Part shown: positions 12,801 through 24,740 of the stretch, piece by piece
How positions within the stretch are numbered: position 1 is the stretch's first letter
How the letters are laid out: the number at the start of each line of letters is the position of its first letter
Source of the DNA: Paramoeba atlantica
Lineage: Eukaryota; Discosea
Direction: 5' to 3'
DNA length: 64,000 bases
Assembly: GCA_977017575.1 (NCBI GenBank)
Contig: CDRNVI010000037.1
Coordinates: 367,599 to 431,598 of the forward strand
The notes under the pieces: model-generated
Databases searched by the model: none
What the model was told of the DNA's origin: nothing
Seen by the model: the letters and a program-made list of their open reading frames with translations, nothing else
Position numbers and translations under genes: made by a program

Positions 12801-15800
12801 ATCGAGTGTTTTGTAAATATCGAGTTTTTTGTAAAGATCGAGTTTTTAGCAATGATCGAGTTTTTTGTAAAGATCGAGTGTTTTGTAAAGATCGAGTGTT
12901 TTGTAAAGATCGAGTTTTTTGTAAAGATCGAATCTTTTGTAAATATCGAGTGTTTCGTAAATATCGAGTTTTTTGTAAAGATCGAGTGTTTTGTAAAGAT
13001 CGAGTTTTTTGTAAAGATCGAGTTTTTTTTTGAAGATCGAGTTTTTTGTAAAGATCGAATCTTTTGTAAATATCGAGTGTTTCGTAAATATCGAGTTTTT
13101 TGTAAAGATCGAGTGTTTTGTAAAGATCCAGTTTTATGTAAAGATCGAGTTTTTTGTAAAGATCGAGTGTTTTGTAAAGATCGAGTTTTTAGTAAAGATC
13201 GAGTTTTTTGTAAAGATCGAGTTTTATATAAAGATCGAATTTTTAGTAAAGATCGAGTTTTTAGCAAAGATCGAGTTTTTAGCAAAGATCGAGTTTTTTG
13301 TAAAGATCGAGTGTTTTGTAAAGATCGAGTGTTTCGTAAATATCGAGTTTTTCGTAAAGATCGAGTTTTTAGCAATGATCGAGTTTTTTGTAAAGATCGA
13401 GTTTTTTGTAAAGATCGAGTGTTTTGTAAATATCGAGTTTTTTGTAAAGATCGAGTTTTTTGTAGAGATCGAGTTTTTTGTAAAGATCCAGTTTTTAGCA
13501 AAGAACGAGTGTTTTGTAAAGATCGAGTGTTTCGTAAATATCGAGTTTTTCGTAAAGATCGAGTTTTTAGCAATGATCGAGTTTTTTGTAAAGATCGAGT
13601 TTTTTGTAAAGATCGAGTGTTTTGTAAATATCGAGTTTTTTGTAAAGATCGAGTTTTTAGCAATGATCGAGTTTTTTGTAAAGATCGAGTGTTTTGTAAA
13701 GATCGAATCTTTTGTAAATATCGAGTGTTTCGTAAATATCGAGTTTTTTGTAAAGATCGAGTGTTTTGTAAAGATCGAGTTTTTTGTAAAGATCGAGTTT
13801 TTTTAGCAAAGATCGAGTGTTTTGTAAAGATCGAGTGTTTCGTAAATATCGAGTTTTTCGTAAAGATCGAGTGTTTTGTAAAGATCGAGTTTTTTTAGCA
13901 AAGATCGAGTGTTTTGTAAAGATCGAGTGTTTTGTAAAGATCGAGTTTTTTGTCAGGATCCAGTTTTATGTAAAGATCGAATCTTTTGTAAATGTCGAGT
14001 GTTTCGTAAATATCGAGTTTTTTGTAAAGATCGAGTGTTTTGTAAAGATCGAGTGTTTTGTAAAGATCGAGTGTTTTGTAAAGATCGAGTGTTTCGTAAA
14101 TATCGAGTTTTTTGTAAAGATCGAGTTTTTAGCAATGATCGAGTTTTTTGTAAAGATCGAGTTTTTTGTAAAGATCGAGTGTTTTGTAAATATCGAGTTT
14201 TTTGTAAAGATCGAGTTTTTAGCAATGATCGAGTTTTTTGTAAAGATCGAGTGTTTTGTAAAGATCGAGTGTTTTGTAAAGATCGAATCTTTTGTAAATA
14301 TCGAGTGTTTCGTAAATATCGAGTTTTTTGTAAAGATCGAGTGTTTTGTAAAGATCGAGTTTTTTGTAAAGATCGAGTTTTTTTAGCAAAGATCGAGTGT
14401 TTTGTAAAGATCGAGTGTTTTGTAAAGATCGAGTGTTTTGTAAAGATCGAGTGTTTTGTAAAGATCGAGTGTTTCGTAAATATCGAGTTTTTTGTAAAGA
14501 TCGAGTTTTTAGCAATGATCGAGTTTTTTGTAAAGATCGAGTTTTCTGTAAAGATCGTGTGTTTTGTAAAGATCGAGTTTTTTGTAAAGATCGAGTTTTT
14601 AGCAATGATCGAGTTTTTTGTAAAGATCGAGTTTTTTGTAAAGATCGAGTGTTTTGTAAATATCGAGTTTTTTGTAAAGATCGAGTTTTTTGTAGAGATC
14701 GAGTTTTTTGTAAAGATCCAGTTTTTAGCAAAGAACGAGTGTTTTGTAAAGATCGAGTGTTTCGTAAATATCGAGTTTTTCGTAAAGATCGAGTTTTTAG
14801 CAATGATCGAGTTTTTTGTAAAGATCGAGTTTTTTGTAAAGATCGAGTGTTTTGTAAATATCGAGTTTTTTGTAAAGATCGAGTTTTTAGCAATGATCGA
14901 GTTTTTTGTAAAGATCGAGTGTTTTGTAAAGATCGAATCTTTTGTAAATATCGAGTGTTTCGTAAATATCGAGTTTTTTGTAAAGATCGAGTGTTTTGTA
15001 AAGATCGAGTTTTTTGTAAAGATCGAGTTTTTTTAGCAAAGATCGAGTGTTTTGTAAAGATCGAGTGTTTTGTAAAGATCGAGTGTTTTGTAAAGATCGA
15101 GTGTTTTGTAAAGATCGAGTGTTTCGTAAATATCGAGTTTTTTGTAAAGATCGAGTTTTTAGCAATGATCGAGTTTTTTGTAAAGATCGAGTTTTTTGTA
15201 AAGATCGAGTGTTTTGTAAATATCGAGTTTTTTGTAAAGATCGAGTTTTTAGCAATGATCGAGTTTTTTGTAAAGATCGAGTGTTTTGTAAAGATCGAGT
15301 GTTTTGTAAAGATCGAGTTTTTTGTAAAGATCGAGTTTTTAGCAATGATCGAGTTTTTTGTAAAGATCGAGTGTTTTATAAAGATCGAGTTTTTAGCAAA
15401 GATCGAGTTTTTTGTAAAGATCGAGTTTTTTGTAAAGATCGAGTTTTTTGTAAAGATCGAGTTTTTTTAGCAAAGATCGAGTGTTTTGTAAAGATCGAGT
15501 GTTTTGTAAAGATCGAGTTTTTTGTCAGGATCCAGTTTTATGTAAAGATCGAATCTTTTGTAAATGTCGAGTGTTTCGTAAATATCGAGTTTTTTGTAAA
15601 GATCGAGTGTTTTGTAAAGATCGAGTGTTTTGTAAAGATCGAGTGTTTTGTAAAGATCGAGTTTTTTGTAAAGATCGAATCTTTTGTAAATATCGAGTGT
15701 TTCGTAAATATCGAGTTTTTTGTAAAGATCGAGTGTTTTGTAAAGATCGAGTTTTTTGTAAAGATCGAGTTTTTTTTTGAAGATCGAGTTTTTTGTAAAG

Positions 15801-16645
15801 ATCGAATCTTTTGTAAATATCGAGTGTTTCGTAAATATCGAGTTTTTTGTAAAGATCGAGTGTTTTGTAAAGATCCAGTTTTATGTAAAGATCGAGTTTT
15901 TTGTAAAGATCGAGTGTTTTGTAAAGATCGAGTTTTTAGTAAAGATCGAGTTTTTTGTAAAGATCGAGTTTTATATAAAGATCGAATTTTTAGTAAAGAT
16001 CGAGTTTTTAGCAAAGATCGAGTTTTTAGCAAAGATCGAGTTTTTTGTAAAGATCGAGTGTTTTGTAAAGATCGAGTGTTTCGTAAATATCGAGTTTTTC
16101 GTAAAGATCGAGTTTTTAGCAATGATCGAGTTTTTTGTAAAGATCGAGTTTTTTGTAAAGATCGAGTGTTTTGTAAATATCGAGTTTTTTGTAAAGATCG
16201 AGTTTTTTGTAGAGATCGAGTTTTTTGTAAAGATCCAGTTTTTAGCAAAGAACGAGTGTTTTGTAAAGATTGAGTGTTTCGTAAATATCGAGTTTTTCGT
16301 AAAGATCGAGTTTTTAGCAATGATCGAGTTTTTTGTAAAGATCGAGTTTTTTGTAAAGATCGAGTGTTTTGTAAATATCGAGTTTTTTGTAAAGATCGAG
16401 TTTTTAGCAATGATCGAGTTTTTTGTAAAGATCGAGTGTTTTGTAAAGATCGAATCTTTTGTAAATATCGAGTGTTTCGTAAATATCGAGTTTTTTGTAA
16501 AGATCGAGTGTTTTGTAAAGATCGAGTTTTTTGTAAAGATCGAGTTTTTTTAGCAAAGATCGAGTGTTTTGTAAAGATCGAGTGTTTCGTAAATATCGAG
16601 TTTTTCGTAAAGATCGAGTGTTTTGTAAAGATCGAGTTTTTTTAG
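9867..16645 (+). repeat. Higher-order repeat block in the satellite
   Basis: Runs of variant 18-mers recur in the same order. A segment of about 870 bp starting at 9867 is repeated at 11657, 13030 and 15777, with offsets of 1,790, 1,373 and 2,747 bp. A second marker segment, starting with a 20-bp unit and containing the gtcaggatccag variant, recurs at about 10654, 12444, 13817, 16564 and 17577. The copies are near-identical, so they arose by recent block duplication or unequal exchange rather than by single-unit slippage. Exact block borders are approximate. Confidence 0.8.
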
Positions 16646-19600
16646 CAAAGATCGAGTGTTTTGTAAAGATCGAGTGTTTTGTAAAGATCGAGTTTTTTGT
16701 CAGGATCCAGTTTTATGTAAAGATCGAATCTTTTGTAAATGTCGAGTGTTTCGTAAATATCGAGTTTTTTGTAAAGATCGAGTGTTTTGTAAAGATCGAG
16801 TGTTTTGTAAAGATCGAGTGTTTTGTAAAGATCGAGTGTTTCGTAAATATCGAGTTTTTTGTAAAGATCGAGTTTTTAGCAATGATCGAGTTTTTTGTAA
16901 AGATCGAGTTTTTTGTAAAGATCGAGTGTTTTGTAAATATCGAGTTTTTTGTAAAGATCGAGTTTTTAGCAATGATCGAGTTTTTTGTAAAGATCGAGTG
17001 TTTTGTAAAGATCGAGTGTTTTGTAAAGATCGAATCTTTTGTAAATATCGAGTGTTTCGTAAATATCGAGTTTTTCTGTAAAGATCGTGTGTTTTGTAAA
17101 GATCGAGTTTTTTGTAAAGATCGAGTTTTTAGCAATGATCGAGTTTTTTGTAAAGATCGAGTTTTTTGTAAAGATCGAGTGTTTTGTAAATATCGAGTTT
17201 TTTGTAAAGATCGAGTTTTTTGTAGAGATCGAGTTTTTTGTAAAGATCCAGTTTTTAGCAAAGAACGAGTGTTTTGTAAAGATCGAGTGTTTCGTAAATA
17301 TCGAGTTTTTCGTAAAGATCGAGTTTTTAGCAATGATCGAGTTTTTTGTAAAGATCGAGTTTTTTGTAAAGATCGAGTGTTTTGTAAATATCGAGTTTTT
17401 TGTAAAGATCGAGTTTTTAGCAATGATCGAGTTTTTTGTAAAGATCGAGTGTTTTGTAAAGATCGAATCTTTTGTAAATATCGAGTGTTTCGTAAATATC
17501 GAGTTTTTTGTAAAGATCGAGTGTTTTGTAAAGATCGAGTTTTTTGTAAAGATCGAGTTTTTTTAGCAAAGATCGAGTGTTTTGTAAAGATCGAGTGTTT
17601 CGTAAATATCGAGTTTTTCGTAAAGATCGAGTGTTTTGTAAAGATCGAGTTTTTTTAGCAAAGATCGAGTGTTTTGTAAAGATCGAGTGTTTTGTAAAGA
17701 TCGAGTTTTTTGTCAGGATCCAGTTTTATGTAAAGATCGAATCTTTTGTAAATGTCGAGTGTTTCGTAAATATCGAGTTTTTTGTAAAGATCGAGTGTTT
17801 TGTAAAGATCGAGTGTTTTGTAAAGATCGAGTGTTTTGTAAAGATCGAGTGTTTCGTAAATATCGAGTTTTTTGTAAAGATCGAGTTTTTAGCAATGATC
17901 GAGTTTTTTGTAAAGATCGAGTTTTTTGTAAAGATCGAGTGTTTTGTAAATATCGAGTTTTTTGTAAAGATCGAGTTTTTAGCAATGATCGAGTTTTTTG
18001 TAAAGATCGAGTGTTTTGTAAAGATCGAGTGTTTTGTAAAGATCGAGTTTTTAGCAATGATCGAGTTTTTTGTAAAGATCGAGTGTTTTATAAAGATCGA
18101 GTTTTTAGCAAAGATCGAGTTTTTTGTAAAGATCGAGTTTTTTGTAAAGATCGAGTTTTTTGTAAAGATCGAGTTTTTTTAGCAAAGATCGAGTGTTTTG
18201 TAAAGATCGAGTGTTTTGTAAAGATCGAGTTTTTTGTCAGGATCCAGTTTTATGTAAAGATCGAATCTTTTGTAAATGTCGAGTGTTTCGTAAATATCGA
18301 GTTTTTTGTAAAGATCGAGTGTTTTGTAAAGATCGAGTGTTTTGTAAAGATCGAGTGTTTTGTAAAGATCGAGTGTTTCGTAAATATCGAGTTTTTTGTA
18401 AAGATCGAGTGTTTTGTAAAGATCGAGTTTTTTGTAAAGATCGAGTTTTTTTTTGAAGATCGAGTTTTTTGTAAAGATCGAGTTTTTTGTAAAGATCGAA
18501 TCTTTTGTAAATATCGAGTGTTTCGTAAATATCGAGTTTTTTGTAAAGATCGAGTGTTTTGTAAAGATCGAGTTTTTTGTAAAGATCGAGTTTTTTTTTG
18601 AAGATCGAGTTTTTTGTAAAGATCGAGTTTTTTGTAAAGATCGAATCTTTTGTAAATATCGAGTGTTTCGTAAATATCGAGTTTTATGTAAAGATCGAGT
18701 TTTTTGTAAAGATCGAGTGTTTTGTAAAGATCGAGTTTTTAGTAAAGATCGAGTTTTTTGTAAAGATCGAGTTTTATGTAAAGATCGAATTTTTAGTAAA
18801 GATCGAGTTTTTAGCAAAGATCGAGTTTTTAGCAAAGATCGAGTTTTTTGTAAAGATCGAGTGTTTTGTAAAGATCGAGTGTTTCGTAAATATCGAGTTT
18901 TTCGTAAAGATCGAGTTTTTTGTAGAGATCGAGTTTTTTGTAAAGATCGAGTTTTTTGTAAAGATCGAGTTTTTAGCAAAGATCGAGTTTTTTGTAAAGA
19001 TCGAGTTTTTAGCAAAGATCGAGTTTTTTGTAAAGATCGAGTGTTTTATAAAGATCGAGTTTTTAGCAAGGATCGAGTTTTTTGTCAGGATCCAGTTTTA
19101 TGTAAAGATCGAATCTTTTGTAAATGTCGAGTGTTTCGTAAATATCGAGTTTTTTGTAAAGATCGAGTGTTTTGTAAAGATCGAGTGTTTTGTAAAGATC
19201 GAGTGTTTTGTAAAGATCGAGTGTTTCGTAAATATCGAGTTTTTTGTAAAGATCGAGTGTTTTGTAAAGATCGAGCTTTTTGTAAAGATCGAGTTTTTTT
19301 TTGAAGATCGAGTTTTTTGTAAAGATCGAGTTTTTTGTAAAGATCGAATCTTTTGTAAAGATCGAGTGTTTCGTAAATATCGAGTTTTTTGTAAAGATCG
19401 AGTGTTTTGTAAAGATCGAGTTTTTTGTAAAGATCGAGTTTTTTGAAGATCGAGTTTTTTGTAAAGATCGAGTTTTTTGTAAAGATCGAATCTTTTGTAA
19501 ATATCGAGTGTTTCGTAAATATCGAGTTTTTTGTAAAGATCGAGTGTTTTGTAAAGATCCAGTTTTATGTAAAGATCGAGTTTTTTGTAAAGATCGAGTG

Positions 19601-21699
19601 TTTTGTAAAGATCGAGTTTTTAGTAAAGATCGAGTTTTTTGTAAAGATCGAGTTTTATGTAAAGATCGAATTTTTAGTAAAGATCGAGTTTTTAGCAAAG
19701 ATCGAGTTTCTTGTAAAGATCGAGTGTTTTGTAAAGATCCAGTGTTTCGTAAATATCGAGTTTTTCGTAAAGATCGAGTTTTTTGTAAAGATCCAGTTTT
19801 TAGCAAAGAACGAGTGTTTTGTAAAGATCGAGTGTTTCGTAAATATCGAGTTTTTCGTAAAGATCGAGTTTTTAGCAATGATCGAGTTTTTTGTAAAGAT
19901 CGAGTTTTTTGTAAAGATCGAGTGTTTTGTAAATATCGAGTTTTTTGTAAAGATCGAGTTTTTAGCAATGATCGAGTTTTTTGTAAAGATCGAGTGTTTT
20001 GTAAAGATCGAATCTTTTGTAAATATCGAGTGTTTCGTAAATATCGAGTTTTTTGTAAAGATCGAGTGTTTTGTAAAGATCGAGTTTTTTGTAAAGATCG
20101 AGTTTTTTTAGCAAAGATCGAGTGTTTTGTAAAGATCGAGTGTTTCGTAAATATCGAGTTTTTCGTAAAGATCGAGTGTTTTGTAAAGATCGAGTTTTTT
20201 GTAAAGATCGAGTTTTTAGCAATGATCGAGTTTTTTGTAAAGATCGAGTTTTTTGTAAAGATCGAGTGTTTTGTAAATATCGAGTTTTTTGTAAAGATCG
20301 AGTTTTTAGCAATGATCGAGTTTTTTGTAAAGATCGAGTGTTTTGTAAAGATCGAGTGTTTTGTAAAGATCGAATCTTTTGTAAATATCGAGTGTTTCGT
20401 AAATATCGAGTTTTTTGTAAAGATCGTGTGTTTTGTAAAGATCGAGTGTTTTATAAAGATCGAGTTTTTAGCAAAGATCGAGTTTTTTGTAAAGATCGAG
20501 TTTTTTGTAAAGATCGAGTTTTTTGTAAAGATCGAGTTTTTTTAGCAAAGATCGAGTGTTTTGTAAAGATCGAGTGTTTCGTAAATATCGAGTTTTTTGT
20601 AAAGAGCGAGTGTTTTGTAAAGATCGAGTTTTTAGCAATGATCGAGTTTTTTGTAAAGATCGAGTGTTTTATAAAGATCGAGTTTTTAGCAAAGATCGAG
20701 TTTTTTGTAAAGATCGAGTTTTTAGTAAAGATCGAGTTTTTTGTAAAGATCGAGTTTTTTTAGCAAAGATCGAGTGTTTTGTAAAGATCGAGTGTTTCGT
20801 AAATATCGAGTTTTTCGTAAAGATCGAGTGTTTTGTAAAGATCGAGTTTTTTGTAAAGATCGAGTTTTTAGCAATGATCGAGTTTTTTGTAAAGATCGAG
20901 TTTTTTGTAAAGATCGAGTGTTTTGTAAATATCGAGTTTTTTGTAAAGATCGAGTTTTTAGCAATGATCGAGTTTTTTGTAAAGATCGAGTGTTTTGTAA
21001 AGATCGAGTGTTTTGTAAAGATCGAATCTTTTGTAAATATCGAGTGTTTCGTAAATATTGAGTTTTTTGTAAAGATCGTGTGTTTTGTAAAGATCGAGTT
21101 TTTTGTAAAGATCGAGTTTTTAGCAATGATCGAGTTTTTTGTAAAGATCGAGTGTTTTATAAAGATCGAGTTTTTAGCAAAGATCGAGTTTTTTGTAAAG
21201 ATCGAGTTTTTTGTAAAGATCGAGTTTTTTTAGCAAAGATCGAGTGTTTTGTAAAGATCGAGTGTTTCGTAAATATCGAGTTTTTCGTAAAGATCGAGTG
21301 TTTTGTAAAGATCGAGTTTTTTGTAAAGATCGAGTTTTTAGCAATGATCGAGTTTTTTGTAAAGATCGAGTGTTTTGTAAAGATCGAGTGTTTTGTAAAG
21401 ATCGAATCTTTTGTAAATATCGAGTGTTTCGTAAATATCGAGTTTTTTGTAAAGATCGAGTGTTTTGTAAAGATCGAGTTTTTTGTAAAGATCGAGTTTT
21501 TAGCAATGATCGAGTTTTTCGTAAAGATCGAGTGTTTTGTAAAGATCGAGTTTTTTGTAAAGATCGAGTTTTTAGCAAAGATCGAGTTTTTTGTAAAGAT
21601 CGAGTTTTTTGTAAAGATCGAGTTTTTTGTAAAGATCGAGTGTTTTGTAAAGATCGAGTTTTTGGCAAAGATCGAGTTTTTTGTAAAGATCGAGTTTTT

Positions 21700-24600
21700 C
21701 GTAAAGATCGTGTTTTTTGTAAAGATCGAGGTTTTTGTAAAGATCGAGTATTTTGTAAAGATCGAGTTTTTTGTAGAGATCGAGTTTTTTGTAAAGATCG
21801 AGTGTTTTGTAAAGATCGAGTTTTTTGTAAAGATCGAGTGTTTTGTAAAGATCGAATCTTTTGTAAATATCGAGTTTTTTGTGAAGATCGAGGTTTTTGT
21901 AAAGATCGAGTTTTTTGTAAAGATCGAGTTTTTTGTAAAGATCTAGTTTTTAGCAAAGATCGAGTTTTTTGTAAAGATCGAGTTTTTTGTAAAGATCGGG
22001 TTTTTTGTAAAGATCGAGTGTTTTGTAAAGATCGAGTTTTTAGTAAAGATCGAGTTTTTTGTAAAGATCGAGTTTTTTGTAAAGATCGAGGTTTTTGTAA
22101 AGATCCAGTTTTTTGTAAAGATCGAGTTTTTTGTAAAGATCGAGTGTTTTGTAAAGATCGAGTTTTTTGTAAAGATCGAGTTTTTTGTAAAGATCGAGTT
22201 TTTAGTAAAGATCGACCTTTTTGTAAAGATCGAGTTTTTTGTAAAGATCGAGTGTTTTGTAAAGATCGAGTTTTTAGTAAAGATCGAGTTTTTTGTAAAG
22301 ATCTAGTTTTTAGCAAAGATCGAGTTTTTTGTAAAGATCGAGTTTTTTGTAAAGATCGGGTTTTTTGTAAAGATCGAGTGTTTTGTAAAGATCGAGTTTT
22401 TAGTAAAGATCGAGTTTTTTGTAAAGATCGAGTTTTTTGTAAAGATCGAGGTTTTTGTAAAGATCCAGTTTTTTGTAAAGATCGAGTTTTTTGTAAAGAT
22501 CGAGTGTTTCGTAAATATCGAGTTTTTAGTAAAGATCGACCTTTTTGTAGAGATCGAGTTTTTTGTAAAGATCGAGTTTTTTGTAGAGATCGAGTTTTTT
22601 GTAAAGATCGTGTGTTTTGTAAAGATCGGGTTTTTTGTAAAGATCGAATCTTTTGTAAATATCGAGTTTTTTGTAAAGATCGAGTGTTTTGTAAAGATCG
22701 AGTTTTTAGTAAAGATCGAGTGTTTCGTAAATATCGAGTTTTTAGTAAAGATCGACCTTTTTGTAAAGATCGAGTTTTTTGTAAAGATCGAGTTTTTTGT
22801 AAAGATCGAGTTTTTAGTAAAAATCGAGTGTTTTGTAAAGATCGAGTGTTTTGTAAAGATCGAGTTTTTAGCAAATATCGAGTTTTTTGTAAAGATCGAG
22901 TTTTTTGTAAAGATCGAGTTTTTAGTAAAAATCGAGTGTTTTGTAAAGATCGAGTGTTTTGTAAAGATCGAGTTTTTAGCAAAGATCGAGTGTTTTGTAA
23001 ATATCGAGTTTTTTGTAAAGATCGAGTTTTTTGTAAAGATCGAGTGTTTTGTAAAGATCGAGTTTTTTGTAAAGATCGAGTGTTTTGTAAAGATCGAATC
23101 TTTTGTAAATATCGAGTTTTTTGTAAAGATCGAGTGTTTTGTAAAGATCGAGTTTTTAGTAAAGATCGAGTTTTTTGTAAAGATCTAGTTTTTAGCAAAG
23201 ATCGAGTTTTTTGTAAAGATCGAGTTTTTTGTAAAGATCGGGTTTTTTGTAAAGATCGAGTGTTTTGTAAAGATCGAGTTTTTAGTAAAGATCGAGTTTT
23301 TTGTAAAGATCGAGTTTTTTGTAAAGATCGAGGTTTTTGTAAAGATCCAGTTTTTTGTAAAGATCGAGTTTTTTGTAAAGATCGAGTGTTTCGTAAATAT
23401 CGAGTTTTTAGTAAAGATCGACCTTTTTGTAGAGATCGAGTTTTTTGTAAAGATCGAGTTTTTTGTAGAGATCGAGTTTTTTGTAAAGATCGAGTGTTTT
23501 GTAAAGATCGGGTTTTTTGTAAAGATCGAGTGTTTTGTAAATATCGAGTTTTTTGTAGAGATCGATTTTTTTGTAAAGGTCAAGTGTTTTGTAAAGATCG
23601 AGTTTTTTGTAAAGATCGAGTGTTTTGTAAAGATCGAATCTTTTGTAAATATCGAGTTTTTTGTAAAGATCGAGTTTTTTGTAAAGATCGAGTGTTTTGT
23701 AAAGATCGAGTTTTTAGTAAAGATCGAGTGTTTCGTAAATATCGAGTTTTTAGTAAAGATCGACCTTTTTGTAAAGATCGAGTTTTTTGTAAAGATCGAG
23801 TTTTTTGTAAAGATCGAGTTTTTAGTAAAAATCGAGTGTTTTGTAAAGATCGAGTGTTTTGTAAAGATCGAGTTTTTAGCAAATATCGAGTTTTTTGTAA
23901 AGATCGAGTTTTTTGTAAAGATCGAGTTTTTAGTAAAAATCGAGTGTTTTGTAAAGATCGAGTGTTTTGTAAAGATCGAGTTTTTAGCAAAGATCGAGTG
24001 TTTTGTAAATATCGAGTTTTTTGTAAAGATCGAGTTTTTTGTAAAGATCGAGTGTTTTGTAAAGATCGAGTTTTTTGTCTAGATCGAGTGTTTTGTAAAG
24101 ATCGAATCTTTTGTAAATATCGAGTTTTTTGTAAAGATCGAGTGTTTTGTAAAGATCGAGTTTTTAGTAAAGATCGAGGTTTTTGTAAAGATCGAGTTTT
24201 TCGTAAAGATCGAGTTTTTTGTAAAGATCGAGTGTTTCGTAAATATCGAGTTTTTAGTAAAGATGGACCTTTTTGTAGAGATCGAGTTTTTTGTAAAGAT
24301 CGAGTGTTTTGTAAAGATCGAGTTTTTAGTAAAGATTGAGTGTTTTGTAAAGATCGAGTTTTTTGTAAAGATCGAGTGTTTTGTAAAGATCGAGTTTTTA
24401 ATAAAGATCGAGTGTTTTGTAAAGATCGAGTTTTTAGTAAAGATCGACCTTTTTGTAAAGATCGAGTTTTTTGTAGAGATCGAGTTTTTTGTAAAGGTCG
24501 AGTGTTTTGTAAAGATCGAGTTTTTAGTAAAGATCGAGTTTTTTGTAAAGATCGAGTTTTTAGCAAAGATCGAGTGTTTTGTAAAGATCCAGTTTTTTGT

Positions 24601-24740
24601 AAAGATCGAGTTTTTTGTAAAGATCGACCTTTTTGTAAAGATCGAGTTTTTTGTAAAGATCGAGTTTTTTGTAAAGATCGAGTTTTTTGTAAAGATCGAG
24701 TGTTTTGTAAGCATCGAGTTTTTAGTAAAGATCGAGTTTT
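21700..24740 (+). repeat. Satellite subtype with gaccttttt variants, block 1
   Basis: The unit is still 18 bp, but this stretch is marked by variants rare or absent further left: gatcgacctttttgta (for example 22214, 22754, 23420, 24448), gaggtttttgt, gatctag and gatcggg. It has its own internal duplications; the gatctagtttttagc marker recurs at about 21940, 22302 and 23183. It marks a locally homogenised subfamily. Confidence 0.75.
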
